Positions 9,813 through 20,220 of a stretch of DNA of 39,324 nucleotides are shown piece after piece; position 1 is the first letter of the stretch; each line of letters opens with the position of its first letter. Position numbers and translations under genes: made by a program. The stretch is from Zelonia costaricensis. Taxonomy: Eukaryota > Euglenozoa > Kinetoplastea > Trypanosomatida > Trypanosomatidae. The notes below the pieces were generated by a model. That model did not search any database and was not told the DNA's origin. It worked only from the letters and a program-made list of their open reading frames with translations. The DNA lies in the NCBI GenBank assembly GCA_030849075.1, contig JASAOO010003311.1, forward strand, positions 1 through 39,324, in the 5' to 3' direction.

Positions 9813-10623
9813 AGGAGGAGAGAAGCAAAACCAGGGGGAGGATTGGCGACATAGCGCTCGACGGCCGTGGCACCACCGCGATGTTCGAGCGCCGTAGACG
9901 ACGAAAAAAAAAAGCCAGACGAACGCATGCCGCGCACGCGCCCTCACAATGTAAACTACGTCAGCAGCAATTGCATTCATGTCCACGTCGAGGACGGTTT
10001 TTTTTTTTCCCTCGAGTGGGCGGTCAGGGGGGAAGGGGCATTCGACTGAGTTTCTCCGTTACTTGTAGTGGTTTGGGGTGTTCAGCTTCTCTCCGAGCTC
10101 CTGTTGCGGCCGCAGGCAACAAAGCAGGTGGGTGCAAAGCACCTACCAGATGTCCATTCGCCGTGCGCATCGCTCCTCCTCACCGACCAGTCGAAGAAAA
10201 AAAAAAACAGACTTTAAAGACAATTAAGCCATCAACCGCGCGTGTGAGCTCCCAAGTGTTACTGCCGTCCGTCATGTGCGGCTCTGCATCCGGGCTTTCA
10301 CCGCTGCAGGGTGCACACCTCTGGCTGCATCTCTTCGCACAATGCCGGCGCCGCGAAGCGCAGGTGCCTCCGCGTCCCGCTCTTTCGAGCGCCGTCGTGG
10401 CAGCCCGAGCCGTGCTTCCTGTCGCGGGGCTGTTGGGGGGGGGGAGGCGGGTGCCGCTAGCACGCGCCGCAGTTGCTCTCCCCGGCGTGCGGCTTCCGAT
10501 TCACGCCAGGGGCACCGTGAGCGCAGACGGACTCTCTCTCTCTCTCCGTTCCTCACGGCACCTCCGTTGTTTTTGTGTTGGTGTTGCGCTGCCTGCGATG
10601 TCGCCTCCACGCTACTCCGCCCC

Positions 10624-10938
10624 TTTCTCACCCCCTCCTCTTCCTCTTCCTCCTTCCGCCTCCTCGCGACCTCTCCACCCCCGTCGTCGCATTCTCCACC
10701 CCCCCCCCCTCCCCCCTCCGCCCGTCCGCAGCGCTTGCCCCGGTGAGCTTCCCGTGCACATTTCGGTGGGCGTTTTGTCTTCTCTGGATCGCTGTTCTCT
10801 TTTTCTCCCCACTCTCGACTGACCGTCAGCTGGTTCGCCCGTTTCTTCTCCCCCCCTCCTCCTTCTCGGTGTCTCCGCCACGCAGTGCTGCTGCGCTCTG
10901 TTGCTCTTTCTTGTGTGTGTGTGATTCCTCCGTTGTCC
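10624..10938 (+). repeat. Direct repeat copy A (about 315 bp)
   Basis: This segment is repeated almost exactly at 10940-11247. Differences are a 6-base CTTCCT-type unit present only here and a C-run that reads CACAC in the other copy. The unknown base at 10939 separates the copies. Confidence 0.95.
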
Positions 10939-10939
10939 N

Positions 10940-11247
10940 TTTCTCACCCCCTCCTCTTCCTCCTTCCGCCTCCTCGCGACCTCTCCACCCCCGTCGTCGC
11001 ATTCTCCACACACCCCCCTCCCCCCTCCGCCCGTCCGCAGCGCTTGCCCCGGTGAGCTTCCCGTGCACATTTCGGTGGGCGTTTTGTCTTCTCTGGATCG
11101 CTGTTCTCTTTTTCTCCCCACTCTCGACTGACCGTCAGCTGGTTCGCCCGTTTCTTCTCCCCCCCTCCTCCTTCTCGGTGTCTCCGCCACGCAGTGCTGC
11201 TGCGCTCTGTTGCTCTTTCTTGTGTGTGTGTGATTCCTCCGTTGTCC
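10940..11247 (+). repeat. Direct repeat copy B (about 308 bp)
   Basis: This is the second copy of 10624-10938. It continues past the end of copy A into unique sequence leading to the RNA-binding protein gene. The copy-n-copy arrangement suggests two overlapping contig ends placed side by side rather than a true duplication. Confidence 0.95.
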
Positions 11248-11357
11248 CTATTCAACCCTCTTTGGCATTGCTGGCCTGTGTTGTCCCGGCGCTTCCTCGC
11301 GCTTTTTGTTTCTCTTCCTTGGGCTTCCCCCTCCCGCGCCCGGCTTCGGGGGGGGGN

Positions 11358-12673
11358 GTCCGGAGGGTGTGATCCCCGGCTCGCCATATTCGGGCTACGC
11401 GCAGCAGCCGGTGAACCCGCCTACGCCGCCGCTCGTCTTCACGGCGCAGCTGGGCGGGACACCGCCGCAGCAGCCGGACCCCTTCACGTCCTCCCCGTAC
11501 GTGGAGCCGCTGCAGGTGAACTACCAAGCTGTCCTTGGCCGCCACAACAGCCGCACGTTGATCGAGCTGGAGGACAGCCCTATCAAGGTGACGTGCCGCA
11601 CCAGGGGCGGTGCCCGCTCTCCGTACGTGACACCGACACTTGGCGACGTGGCCACCGAGGCGGACCGCAGCGGGCGGCACAACCCGTACACCTTCAGTTG
11701 CTCCGGCAACTCCACCCCCATGCAGTGCTCGACCCCGACGCACCCGCCGGCGACGAGCGGCTTCGTTAGCGCGGCAGCCGGGCCGTTCCAGCAGATGGAG
11801 CGCCCCTCGCCAAACGCGCACCTGACGCAGGGACACAGCGTCCACCTCGAGCCCACCTTTGAGCTGCCGCCGGAGGTGGTGCACCGCTCCCTCAAGGACC
11901 GCTGCCGATACATTCAGTTTCCCGCCAACCTCCCTGTCTTCTCCAAGGCCAGTACCCTCGGCGGGAACGCAAGCGGGCCCAACTCGAACTCAAACGGCAG
12001 CACCGGCAGCGGGCACTCGGCCGACACCAGCAACAGCCTCCCCATTGCCCTCTTCATTGGCCAGGTGCGCTTCGAGACGACCGCCGCAGAGCTGCTCTGG
12101 CTCGTGCACCGCACGTGCGGCGCCTGCGCGAGCCACCTCGAGAGCCGCGGCGCGGGCTGCTACCTCCTCTACTGCAAGAGTGAGGCCGACCTGATGCTGG
12201 TGCGCAGGTTGCACAAGCGCGTCCTCTTTGACGTGGGCGGCGTGTGGCTGGCGCGGACGGCCGACGAGGTGGACGCGATGTGTGAGTACATCGCCCTGGA
12301 CGCGCCGCTGCTGTCGAAGAAGGCGCGGCTGCCACGCGACTCGATGGTGGTCGAGGAGCTCAAGGCCGACGCCATTCACAACGGGAACCGACGCGGGCAC
12401 GGCGCCGGTGGTCAGGACAAGCGAACGGCGAGCAACCACAGCGTGCCGGGTCAGCGGCGCGGCGGTGGTGGCAGTGTTCAGAGCGCGCGCAGCGAGGACA
12501 TGAGCCAGGGCCACCGGGGCGAGTCGCGCCGGGTGGGGTCGCAGGCTCAACAGCAGCCGCAGCCGCAGCCGCAGCCGCAGCTGCAGCAGGGGTTGCCGCC
12601 GTACTCGGAGCACGCGGACCAGGTGCAGGGCGACTGCCCACCGTACCAACAACAGCCCTGGGGCTATTCGTGA
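11358..12673 (+). CDS. RRM-type RNA-binding protein, N-terminus unresolved
   Basis: The frame is open from the undetermined base at 11357 to TGA 12671-12673, at least 438 residues. The first in-frame ATG is at 11720, well inside apparent coding sequence (a Pro/Gly/Tyr-rich region with GSPYSGYAQQP), so the true start is lost at n or upstream. An RNA-recognition motif spans about nt 12040-12300. Its RNP2-like strand is ALFIGQV and its RNP1-like strand GAGCYLLYCKSEADLMLV, with degenerate aromatic positions. The C-terminus is low complexity: Gly-rich, then alternating Gln-Pro, ending in QQQPWGYS. By family knowledge this is a candidate post-transcriptional regulator of mRNA stability or translation, the main level of control in trypanosomatids. 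I cannot name the orthologue. The RRM call is fairly sure. Confidence 0.8.
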
Positions 12674-12689
12674 TGGCTGGGCCACCGCG

Positions 12690-12690
<1 letters not shown>

Positions 12691-12725
<35 letters not shown>
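12691..12725. repeat. (CA)17 microsatellite
   Basis: This CA run begins 17 bases after the stop codon of the RRM protein gene, so it lies at the very start of the 3' UTR. Confidence 0.95.
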
Positions 12726-12728
<3 letters not shown>

Positions 12729-13210
12729 TACCGAAAACAGCCTCTTCGTTGGTTGTGTGGTACATCAAGCCGTCGTTTGCTTGGCGCTTTCCAGGGTGGT
12801 GGCCGTGCGCGTGTGCTGCCTGCTTCTTGAGTTTCCTGCGTGTGCGACGATGGCCACAACCCAAGTCTCCCCCTCCCCCCCTTCCCAAGGCCTGAGGCGC
12901 TCCAATTGCGCCGACCCCATCGTCGTTTTCCGTCGCCGCGGCTTGGGTCGTTGGCCCGGCCTTCCCTCCTCTTTCATCCCGGTGCCCCATTTTCTTCGCC
13001 TCTCACCAGCATGCTTTCTTTTTGCTTGCGTTGGTGTCTGTCTAGGCGGCTTTGTGAGTTTGTGTGTGTGCGTGTGTGTGCGCTTGCATGCACGTATGAT
13101 TGGTCTTCCAGCTGGATGTCGTTTCACGGCACCCTCCCTGCGCTGCTGGGCCGTAAATCAGCGTGTGTCGCTTTTCTCTTTATTCTATTGTTCTCGTGTG
13201 CGCGCGTGTT

Positions 13211-13236
13211 TGTGTGTGTGTGTGTGTGTGTGTGTG
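13211..13236. repeat. (TG)13 microsatellite
   Basis: This TG run lies in the intergenic region downstream of the RRM gene, opposite in strand sense to the CA array at 12691. Confidence 0.9.
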
Positions 13237-16200
13237 ACGTGTGCGCTCTCAACATACTTCAGACAGGGAGAGAAAACGATGAGGGAGAGCGCCTCTCCCC
13301 GTTTGACGTCACGGCGCGTTTTAGGATAAAGCTGACTGTTCTCAAATGCCGTTTCGCCGTGTCGCTGCGGGAACCAGACTGGCCCCCTCCCCTCCGCCCC
13401 TCGCCATCCCACTTTATCGGACTCCTTTGTACTCTTTTCCCTCAGTGTTCCTTCCCACCTGTCCTCTGCCTTTCTCCTCCTTCGCCCTTTCCTCCTTCTT
13501 TCTCAGTCGACTTTGCTTGTTTTTGTGGGGGTGCACTTGTGCAGGTGCGGAGGCCTGCGCGTTGTTGTGTCGGCCTCATTGAGGTCTCGTGTCGACGGCG
13601 CACTTTTGTTTTTTCGTGTGCGTGTGACTCTCTCTGCCCGCGGCAGGAGGGCGCGGCGTAACCGTGAGAGCGCAGTGACGACACGCACAGGACACCAGTG
13701 TCAAACGAACCCCAGCGCGCTCTTGCTTGAGCCGTGTCGCGCGCGTGCGTGGATCGCTGTCTGTCTCTCTTTCCAGCTCTCAGCAGCAGCTGCTTTCTGA
13801 ACGCGCGCTGCTAAGCTCAATAAAAAAAAAGGATTCACATGCATGAATGACTGCAGACGTGCGTTTGCAGCGGTGAGGTGTCACGCTGAGGCACCCTTCC
13901 TGCGTGTGCCAGTGCGCTCGTTGGACTCAACCGTAGACGACAGGGAGGCACGAATATGAAGGCATTCTCGAGGACTACCTCGCACAACGCCGCATCTTTC
14001 CCGAAGGACGAGTAATGCCTCGAGTGCATGCGGCAAGGAAGAAGGGTAAAAGAGCCGTTTTGTTGTTGTTGTTGTTGTGTGCTTTGTTCCTATCTAGTAA
14101 ACGAACGCGCCAGCATTAGTCGCCGTTGCCCGTTCCCCTTCCGTGCCCTATTCGACTCTCCCGCCCCTGTAGTGCGAGCTCCCTTCTGCACCGAAGCAAA
14201 GAAAAACAATGAAACACAGAAAAGTCCGTCTCACCTGCTGCTGCTCCTCCTTTCCTGTACGCCTCAGCTTGCGCCAGCGCCTTAACGCCTGGCCGGTGCC
14301 GCGGCACGTCGGCCTGCGAGCGAGCTTTCCTCCTCTCACAATTTGTCTTCCGCTGTGACTTTGCGTTGGCGACACTCCTGTCCTCTTGTCACTGCGTGCA
14401 CCACTTTAGCTTCTTACACGATTTTTGGTTCCTTGGCGCGCGTTTCCGCGCACTCTTTCCTTTTAGCGTCGATATTGGTGTTTGTTCTCTCCTTCTGTTT
14501 TTTTTTTTTGCTCGTGGCGTCTTGTGCGAGTTCGTCTCTGTGGGTGTACGCATCTTGGCGAGTGAAACGGTCGGGCGGCGACCAGCTCTTTGCGTGTGGA
14601 TGGTAGTGTGAGGACGCTTTTTTTTTGTTGTCGTTGTCCATGTGTTCCGGTGACTAAGCGAGGCGGGTGGGTCACTACGCATTGGTGTGCGCCTCTGCGT
14701 TTCCCTTTCCGTTTCGCTTGCTACCCCTCTCTTGATCTTGGCTGTCCCCGTGAATGCATGCTCGTGCGTGCTTGTGTGTGTATGTGCGCCGCGTGCCCCT
14801 GAAACGTTGTTTACACGACCTCCGGGTGTGCGAGTGCACGTGGATGAGCTTGTTCATCTCTGTTTCTTGCCTGGGTCCCTCACCACAAGATGTGAGCTCT
14901 GTTTTCTTTGTCCGCCCTCGTTTTCCTGCCTTTGCTCGCTCTTCCCCTGTCTCACTGCCTCCGTTACCTTCACCCTCCTCCCCTTTCTCCCCCCTCCCCC
15001 CTCCGCCTCCCGTCTTTGTTTCGGCAAAGCCCGCGTGTTTGCGCGTAGCGCGCTTGTTTGTTTGTTTGTGTGTGTGTGCGTTTGCGTGGGCGCAACTCTC
15101 GCCAGGTGTTTTCTTCTCGCTTTCGCCATCCTTGCATGTCTATATGTATGTACCGGCGCAGTGCGTCCCGAGCGTCGCGGTTGCCATCGCGATTCTCCCA
15201 CTCGTCTCGCCACCACGCACTTGCGGCTGCAGTCCCCTAGCATCCGACCCCTTTCTCCGTTTCTTTCTCTCCGTCTCTCCTCCCTCTCCCCACGCCAACG
15301 CTTGGCATCTGTCTGGCGTCGCCCCCTTCTCGTTTTTTTTTTGTTTTGTCCTACCGCCGCGTCCACTTCTACACCGGGAAACGCCAATCGAAAACAGGCG
15401 CACGCACAAACCCGCAAAACCGCAACGCGCACGCACCAGCACACAAGCATCGCGCACCCACCCAAGAACTGCAAACCTCTGCAGAAGAAACAAGCAAACA
15501 AATACAGAAACGTGTCGCAGTTCCGGCTCCCCCTTTCCTCTCTCTCTGTCCTCCGTCATCTTCCGTTTCTCTTCTTGTTTCCGCGCGTTTTGTTCTCTCT
15601 TCTTCTTCTTCCGGCGCCGATTAAAGTAAATACACCACGGCCTGTGCTGGTGAGCGCTTCACCTCCCCCCCCTCCGCCCGCTCTTTCTCCTCTGTCTGAA
15701 GTCGCCGAGGTTGGCACCCGGCGCTTGTTCACCCTCTGCCTCCCACCCCTCTCCGCTCTCTGTGGCAGCGCCACAGCGTCAAGTCTGCTTGTTCTTTGCT
15801 CCTCTCTTCTTCTGCCTTCTTCTTGTGCCGCTATGCCCTCCCCCGTCCCGCAGCTTCGTGTTCGCCTCTTCGAGGAATGCACTGTGGCTGAGATAAGAAG
15901 AGGATGTGCACTGTGTGGTATTGTGGTCTGACTGCCGCTGCCTGCTCTCTAGGCTCTCTGAAGCGCATCGGGTCGGCTGGATAGGTGCTGCGTGTGTGTG
16001 CAAGCGTGTTAGCGTGACAGTGTGTAAGTGTGTGTGTGTGTGTAGTTGGAGGGTACTGATGGTTTAACGGTTCGCCGCTTGAGCTACGCGCTCTAATGGA
16101 CTTTCTCCTGTGCGAAGGACAGGGGACGAACACACCAAAATGAAGCAAAGAACACAAACAAAACTGAAAACGTAGAAGACAGGAAGAAGAAAAGACGCAT

Positions 16201-16740
16201 CAACCACAGGGAGGAGAACCTTGGCGCATCTCGGCGCTCCCTTTGCCGTCTCCGCAACCAGTGCACGCCCCGAGGATTGAGTGAGGTGTCGCGGTGGGAG
16301 GGGAGGGGGGAGTGTTGGCACGGCACTGTCTGACACGTTGCAGTACCTCCTCTTCCCTGCCCCTTTCAGTTGCTCGACGCCCAGATGAAAAGAAAGGGAC
16401 ACGTGTTGCAGCGTGCCACACACCAACACCCCCCCCCTCACACTACTATCCCCACCTTCTGCCCCCCCCCCTCCATGGAAACCATAGGCTGCACGCATGC
16501 TGCGTGCGCCTTTTCCCTCTCCTGAGCTCCACCCTCCCCGACTTCGCCCATTTCCATCGTTCACATCGCTCGTCGTTCTGGGCGTTCCCATCCTCTCCCC
16601 ACCCGCCACCTGTCGCCCCTTCCCCCGCGCCGCAACGGCGGCGACGTTTTTCGGCTTGCAAGGAGTACGCGCGCCTTGTGTATGTGTATGTGTGTGTGTG
16701 CGCACCACTACATCCGCGGAACGCCGCACGGCAGCTTTAG

Positions 16741-16808
16741 TGCCTACCTCCGTACTCCTCCCCCCACTCCTTACCGCCATCGTGGGCTCACCGTGGGCGC
16801 TCGCACAG
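16741..16808 (+). promoter_or_regulatory. Candidate trans-splice acceptor for the 16875 gene
   Basis: A C/T tract at about 16741-16775 is followed by CACAG with AG at 16807-16808, 66 bases before the ATG. Confidence 0.4.
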
Positions 16809-16874
16809 CACGCGCGTACTTCCAGCCTTGAAGAAGGCTGCAACCGGATTTGCAGGCTGGTCTGAGCTGCCCGT

Positions 16875-18146
16875 ATGCGTCTGCTCCGCCCGCGCGGCGT
16901 CACGGCTGAGGGCGCGGATGCCCTCATCACACTTGTGCGAGGCCGCTACCCGTCGGCGACGGTCCTCTTCCCCGGCGCGCTGCAGCGCCGCTCACCTGAC
17001 ATTTTCGAGGCGTTGAGCGGCAACCTGCAAGCCCGCCGCGCCGCGCAGCACGGCTTGACCACCGACCCCACCGGAGCGGGCCGCCTCCTTGCGCGGCACG
17101 AGGTTCCGTGTCCGCCCCCCGCGGCTGCAGGGACGCCGTCATCGTGGTGGTGGCACCTGTACGAGGCCGACAGCGGCGCCGCGGTCAGTGAGGCTGGGAC
17201 GGCATACACTACCTCACCGCCGCACGCGTGCCGCCCAGACGCGGTGGTGCTGATTGACGGGGTGGAGGCAAAGGACGTGATGGAGGTGGTGGCCCCCGCG
17301 CTGGTGGAGGAGATCCCACGTGCATCGGCGCCGTGCTCTACCGTGGGCGATGCCGACGCCGCGATGCGTGGGGCTCAGCGCCGCGAGCCTCGGTACACTC
17401 GTCAGCGCGTCGACTGGGCCAGAGTGTGGGACGAGAAGCGGTGCGTGCTCCGCGGTGCCGACCTTGTGGAGCTCTCCCTGCCCGTGCCAGGGCGCAGCGA
17501 CCACACCGGGGCTGACGCGCGAGAGCGCATGCTTGTGTCCGTGGCCAACCCTGCAATCACCATGGCGGATCTGCACCGCCAGAAACGTGCCGATCGCCGC
17601 GGTCCTCTGCGCACCGCCTTTGGCTACTCGCTGCCGTGCCTGCAGGCCGCGCTGCCGGCTGCCGTGGTCACGGCGGTGCGGGCACTGCGCCAGTGGCAGC
17701 AGGACGCGCTGGGGTCTTCGCCGTGCACCAGCGCCTTCTGGGTCTCCGGGCTCGGCCACCTGCTCGACGCGGATGCGGAGTCGCCGTTGCAGGCGTGCGC
17801 CGAGTGGTGCGTGCGTGAGGCGGCACAGGCGGAGCTCTCCGTCGACCAGGCGGTCTACGTGGCCGCCTTGCTTGAGCCTTCGAGTGGGGCGAGGCGCGGC
17901 GCGCTGTGCTGCCCGCATGCGCAACAGGAGGCGCTGCTGGCGTACGTGTTGTGCCTCGCCGCTGTGCAGCAGCTCCGCGCGCGAGACGCGCTGCACGCCT
18001 GGAACCACACCAACTTCTTTCTGCCCGGCGAGCAGTTTGGCGGCACAAGCGACACCCAAGCGCTGGAGCGCCTGCTGCACACGGTAGTCGTTGAGAAGCC
18101 GACCTTTCCCGGCTTCCGCCGCCTGTGCGATGCTGCGCAGCACTGA
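16875..18146 (+). CDS. Conserved-type protein of unknown function
   Basis: This frame of 423 residues has strong G/C-ending codon bias and an in-frame TGA at 16863-16865, which fixes ATG 16875 as the first possible start. The N-terminus (MRLLRPRGVTAEGADALITL) is basic and could be amphipathic. Residues about 88-93 hold SSWWWH. The middle (about 145-225) is rich in Arg and charged residues (RREPRYTRQRVDWARVWDEKR). The C-terminal half, from about 250, is Ala/Leu-rich and looks mainly helical, with Cys residues spread through it. I recognise no catalytic motif, membrane helix or named domain. The gene sits between the RRM gene and the Dsk2-like gene with its own candidate splice acceptor. It could be a mitochondrial protein with a short presequence, but this is only inference. 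Confidence 0.85.
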   Translation: MRLLRPRGVTAEGADALITLVRGRYPSATVLFPGALQRRSPDIFEALSGNLQARRAAQHGLTTDPTGAGRLLARHEVPCPPPAAAGTPSSWWWHLYEADSGAAVSEAGTAYTTSPPHACRPDAVVLIDGVEAKDVMEVVAPALVEEIPRASAPCSTVGDADAAMRGAQRREPRYTRQRVDWARVWDEKRCVLRGADLVELSLPVPGRSDHTGADARERMLVSVANPAITMADLHRQKRADRRGPLRTAFGYSLPCLQAALPAAVVTAVRALRQWQQDALGSSPCTSAFWVSGLGHLLDADAESPLQACAEWCVREAAQAELSVDQAVYVAALLEPSSGARRGALCCPHAQQEALLAYVLCLAAVQQLRARDALHAWNHTNFFLPGEQFGGTSDTQALERLLHTVVVEKPTFPGFRRLCDAAQH

Positions 18147-18750
18147 CACAGTGCCCGCAGGTGTCTCGAAGGGGATGCAGCGGCCAGCACCGCCCTTTCA
18201 CAGACTCCCCTCCCCCCGCTCTCGCACCCACACACACACCTTCTACGCGAGAGTGATTCACATCGAACGAGACAGCACACACACAAGAGAAAGAGACACT
18301 GCGCTGCTGAGCAGCATTGGCGCTACAACAGGTGCGCCGGTCCCTCACCCGCACGCACACACAAAAAGAAAACGACTTCCGATGTGCGGTGTCGTACTGC
18401 GGCTGCACCGACTTGCAGGGAGGTGCGAGTCGGCGGTTCCTCTTGCGCCCTCGCCCCCCCCCCCACCCCCCCATCACCCCATATCACCTCCACCCCTCCT
18501 GGCTGTTGCGCCCCTTCTCGTCGTTATCTCCAAAGTGCCTATCAGCTCGCAACACCACCTTTTCCACGGTCGCACTCGAAGCTCTTTTTTTTTTTTCTTA
18601 TTCGCCCCTCCTGTGCGTGTTATTGTTTGTTGTTGCGGGTGCGTCGCGTTTTGGTGTGCGTGTGCGTGTGTGTGCCCAGTCTCTGCTCTGTGCCTCGCGT
18701 TGGCTTCACGCTTGTGGAAAGGAGGAGGTCCGGTGTAGAGGGTCACCGCG

Positions 18751-18775
18751 CACACACACACACACACACACACAC
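18751..18775. repeat. (CA)12 microsatellite
   Basis: A pure CA run of 25 bases lies just upstream of the candidate splice acceptor of the Dsk2-like gene. Confidence 0.9.
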
Positions 18776-18783
18776 GAGCTTAC

Positions 18784-18809
18784 GCATCTCTCCTCTTTTG
18801 CCCGCGCAG
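18784..18809 (+). promoter_or_regulatory. Candidate trans-splice acceptor for the Dsk2-like gene
   Basis: A short C/T tract (CATCTCTCCTCTTTTGCCC) leads to AG at 18808-18809, about 114 bases before the ATG. Confidence 0.4.
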
Positions 18810-18923
18810 GTGCACTGGCTATTCTCGTCTACACCTGTCCCCATCATAGTTGCGTTTCATGCGACCACCCGCTGCACACGCAAGCGTTCTCTGCACCGTC
18901 GCCACTCGAGCTCTAGCTGAAGG

Positions 18924-20141
18924 ATGGAGTACAGCATTATATCGAACAAGGGCGATAAGACGACCCTTTGCATCGACGACGAGATGACCGTCGGCGATGT
19001 GAAAGGGGTCGCAGCAGCCATGCTGGACGCGCCAGAGAATCTCGTCATGACGGTCGCCCTCAACGGGAAGCTCTTGACCGACAACGAGGAAACGTGGAGT
19101 GAGCTGCGCACGCGCGTGTTTCGCGGCGAGCAGCCGCAACCGATGCAGCGCAAACTTTTCTGCAACTTGACAGATCGCCCGATTGTGGAGGAGCAGAGCG
19201 CCGAGGTGCTGCGCATGCTTCCAACGAAGGAGGAGAAGAAGATGGAGCAGGAGCAGGAGCGCGAGAAGGCCGCCTCGATGGACGCCATGGTGGATGCGCT
19301 TGCCGACAACCCGGCCCTTATGGAATCGCTGCTTGGCACCAATCCGATGATGGAGAAGATGAAGAAGAAGTCACCGGAGGTGGCGCGCATGCTCAAGGAC
19401 CCTGATACCCTCCGGACGATTCTCAAGGCGTCCATCGATCCGCAGCGCCGACGCGAGATGGAACGCAACGCGGAGCTGCAGCTGGCCCACATCTCCGCCA
19501 TGCCGGGTGGGCAGCAGATGATCAACCACTACATGGACCAGATCGAAGCAGACGACGACGAGACGGACGCCCAGCGGCAACTCCGCATCGGCACGTCAAC
19601 GGCGGAGGTGAGTGATGTCCTCACGCACCCGGACCCCACCAAGGAGGCGAACAACGACCCACTGCCAAACCCGTGGGCGGCAGCGCCCAACGCCTTGCCC
19701 GCGGCACTCGCGGGCCCCTTTGGCGGCGGCTTCGGCGGCGGCCTGGGTGGTGCAAACAGCTTCCCGTTGGAGAGTGCCTTCGGGAACCCTTTCTTCGGTG
19801 CGTCTGCGGCGACACCGGCAGCGGGTCTGCCCAGCGCGTCAGCGTCGTCTGGAGCGGCGCCGCTCGGGGGCATGGACGCGGCGAGCATGCAGAACTTCAT
19901 GGCGATGCTGCAGTCCATGGCGGGTGCACCCCCCGCCGCGGCCACTTCCACCCCGCCCCTCGCTGCATCGGCCGCGGCCCCGGCCGTGACGGCGCTGTCC
20001 GAGGAAGCGCTGCAACGCGGCTTGGCCACGCTGCGAGAAATGGGCTTCGAGGAGGAGGGACTCTGTCGTGAGGCACTCACTGCCTGCGGCGGCGACGCGG
20101 AGGCCGCTGTCGACTACATCGCTGAGCACCAGGCGCCGTAG
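18924..20141 (+). CDS. Ubiquilin/Dsk2-like UBL-UBA shuttle protein
   Basis: The 405-residue product has the ubiquilin order. An N-terminal ubiquitin-like domain (about 1-75) contains TVGDVKGVAAAMLDAPENL and NGKLLTDNEETW. A Met-rich STI1-type segment follows at about 118-200 (ALADNPALMESLLGTNPMM, then PEVARMLKDPDTLRTIL). A Gly/Ala/Pro/Met-rich linker follows, and a C-terminal UBA domain at about 358-405 carries LREMGFEEE and GGDAEAAVDYI. In other eukaryotes such proteins bind ubiquitinated clients through the UBA and the proteasome through the UBL, so a cytosolic role in protein quality control is expected. It is shorter than human ubiquilins and has a single clear STI1 segment, as in yeast Dsk2. 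The hydrophobic Ile44-type surface of the UBL cannot be judged by eye. ATG 18924 is the first Met of the UBL strand. Confidence 0.92.
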   Translation: MEYSIISNKGDKTTLCIDDEMTVGDVKGVAAAMLDAPENLVMTVALNGKLLTDNEETWSELRTRVFRGEQPQPMQRKLFCNLTDRPIVEEQSAEVLRMLPTKEEKKMEQEQEREKAASMDAMVDALADNPALMESLLGTNPMMEKMKKKSPEVARMLKDPDTLRTILKASIDPQRRREMERNAELQLAHISAMPGGQQMINHYMDQIEADDDETDAQRQLRIGTSTAEVSDVLTHPDPTKEANNDPLPNPWAAAPNALPAALAGPFGGGFGGGLGGANSFPLESAFGNPFFGASAATPAAGLPSASASSGAAPLGGMDAASMQNFMAMLQSMAGAPPAAATSTPPLAASAAAPAVTALSEEALQRGLATLREMGFEEEGLCREALTACGGDAEAAVDYIAEHQAP

Positions 20142-20220
20142 CTGTCAAGACATCGAGTAGGGTGCTCGAAAACAAGTGTATGGGAGTGTGAGGGGAGGGC
20201 TGGGCCGCTGCGTGGTGCCG

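Larger units (their letters stand above)
9813..11357. other. Intergenic region with internal duplication and two undetermined bases
   Basis: This region holds A-runs after the 9812 stop, a T-run near 9998, a pyrimidine-rich stretch, a direct duplication split by n at 10939, and a G-run ending at n 11357. An open frame at 10276-10746 runs from a basic Ser/Arg-rich start into pyrimidine-tract sequence and lacks any recognisable domain. No gene is supported. Confidence 0.6.
12674..16874. other. 4.2-kb intergenic region, no supported gene
   Basis: After the RNA-binding protein gene comes a (CA)17 array, then T/C- and GT-rich sequence, including GT-rich parts at 13030-13240 and 14490-15130. Open frames up to 414 residues (14687-15931) encode low-complexity Leu/Ser/Cys/Val/Pro strings and lack domains or coding bias. 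A-runs occur near 13820. I see no RNA gene. Long UTRs are the simplest reading, but a divergent or lost gene cannot be excluded by eye. Confidence 0.6.
18147..18923. other. Intergenic region upstream of the Dsk2-like gene
   Basis: This region contains short CA runs near 18227, a C-run near 18460, a T-run near 18588, a (CA)n array at 18751-18775 and a pyrimidine tract before AG 18808-18809. No gene is seen. Confidence 0.7.

Noticed and set aside
14687..15931. 414-codon open frame on the + strand
   Set aside because: Same reason as above: composition follows the C/T- and GT-rich spacer, and several other frames are open over the same bases.
16063..16093. tRNA A-box-like string on the minus strand (TAGCTCAAGCGG)
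   Set aside because: No D-stem partner, anticodon arm or B-box at the right distance could be found, so a tRNA is not supported.
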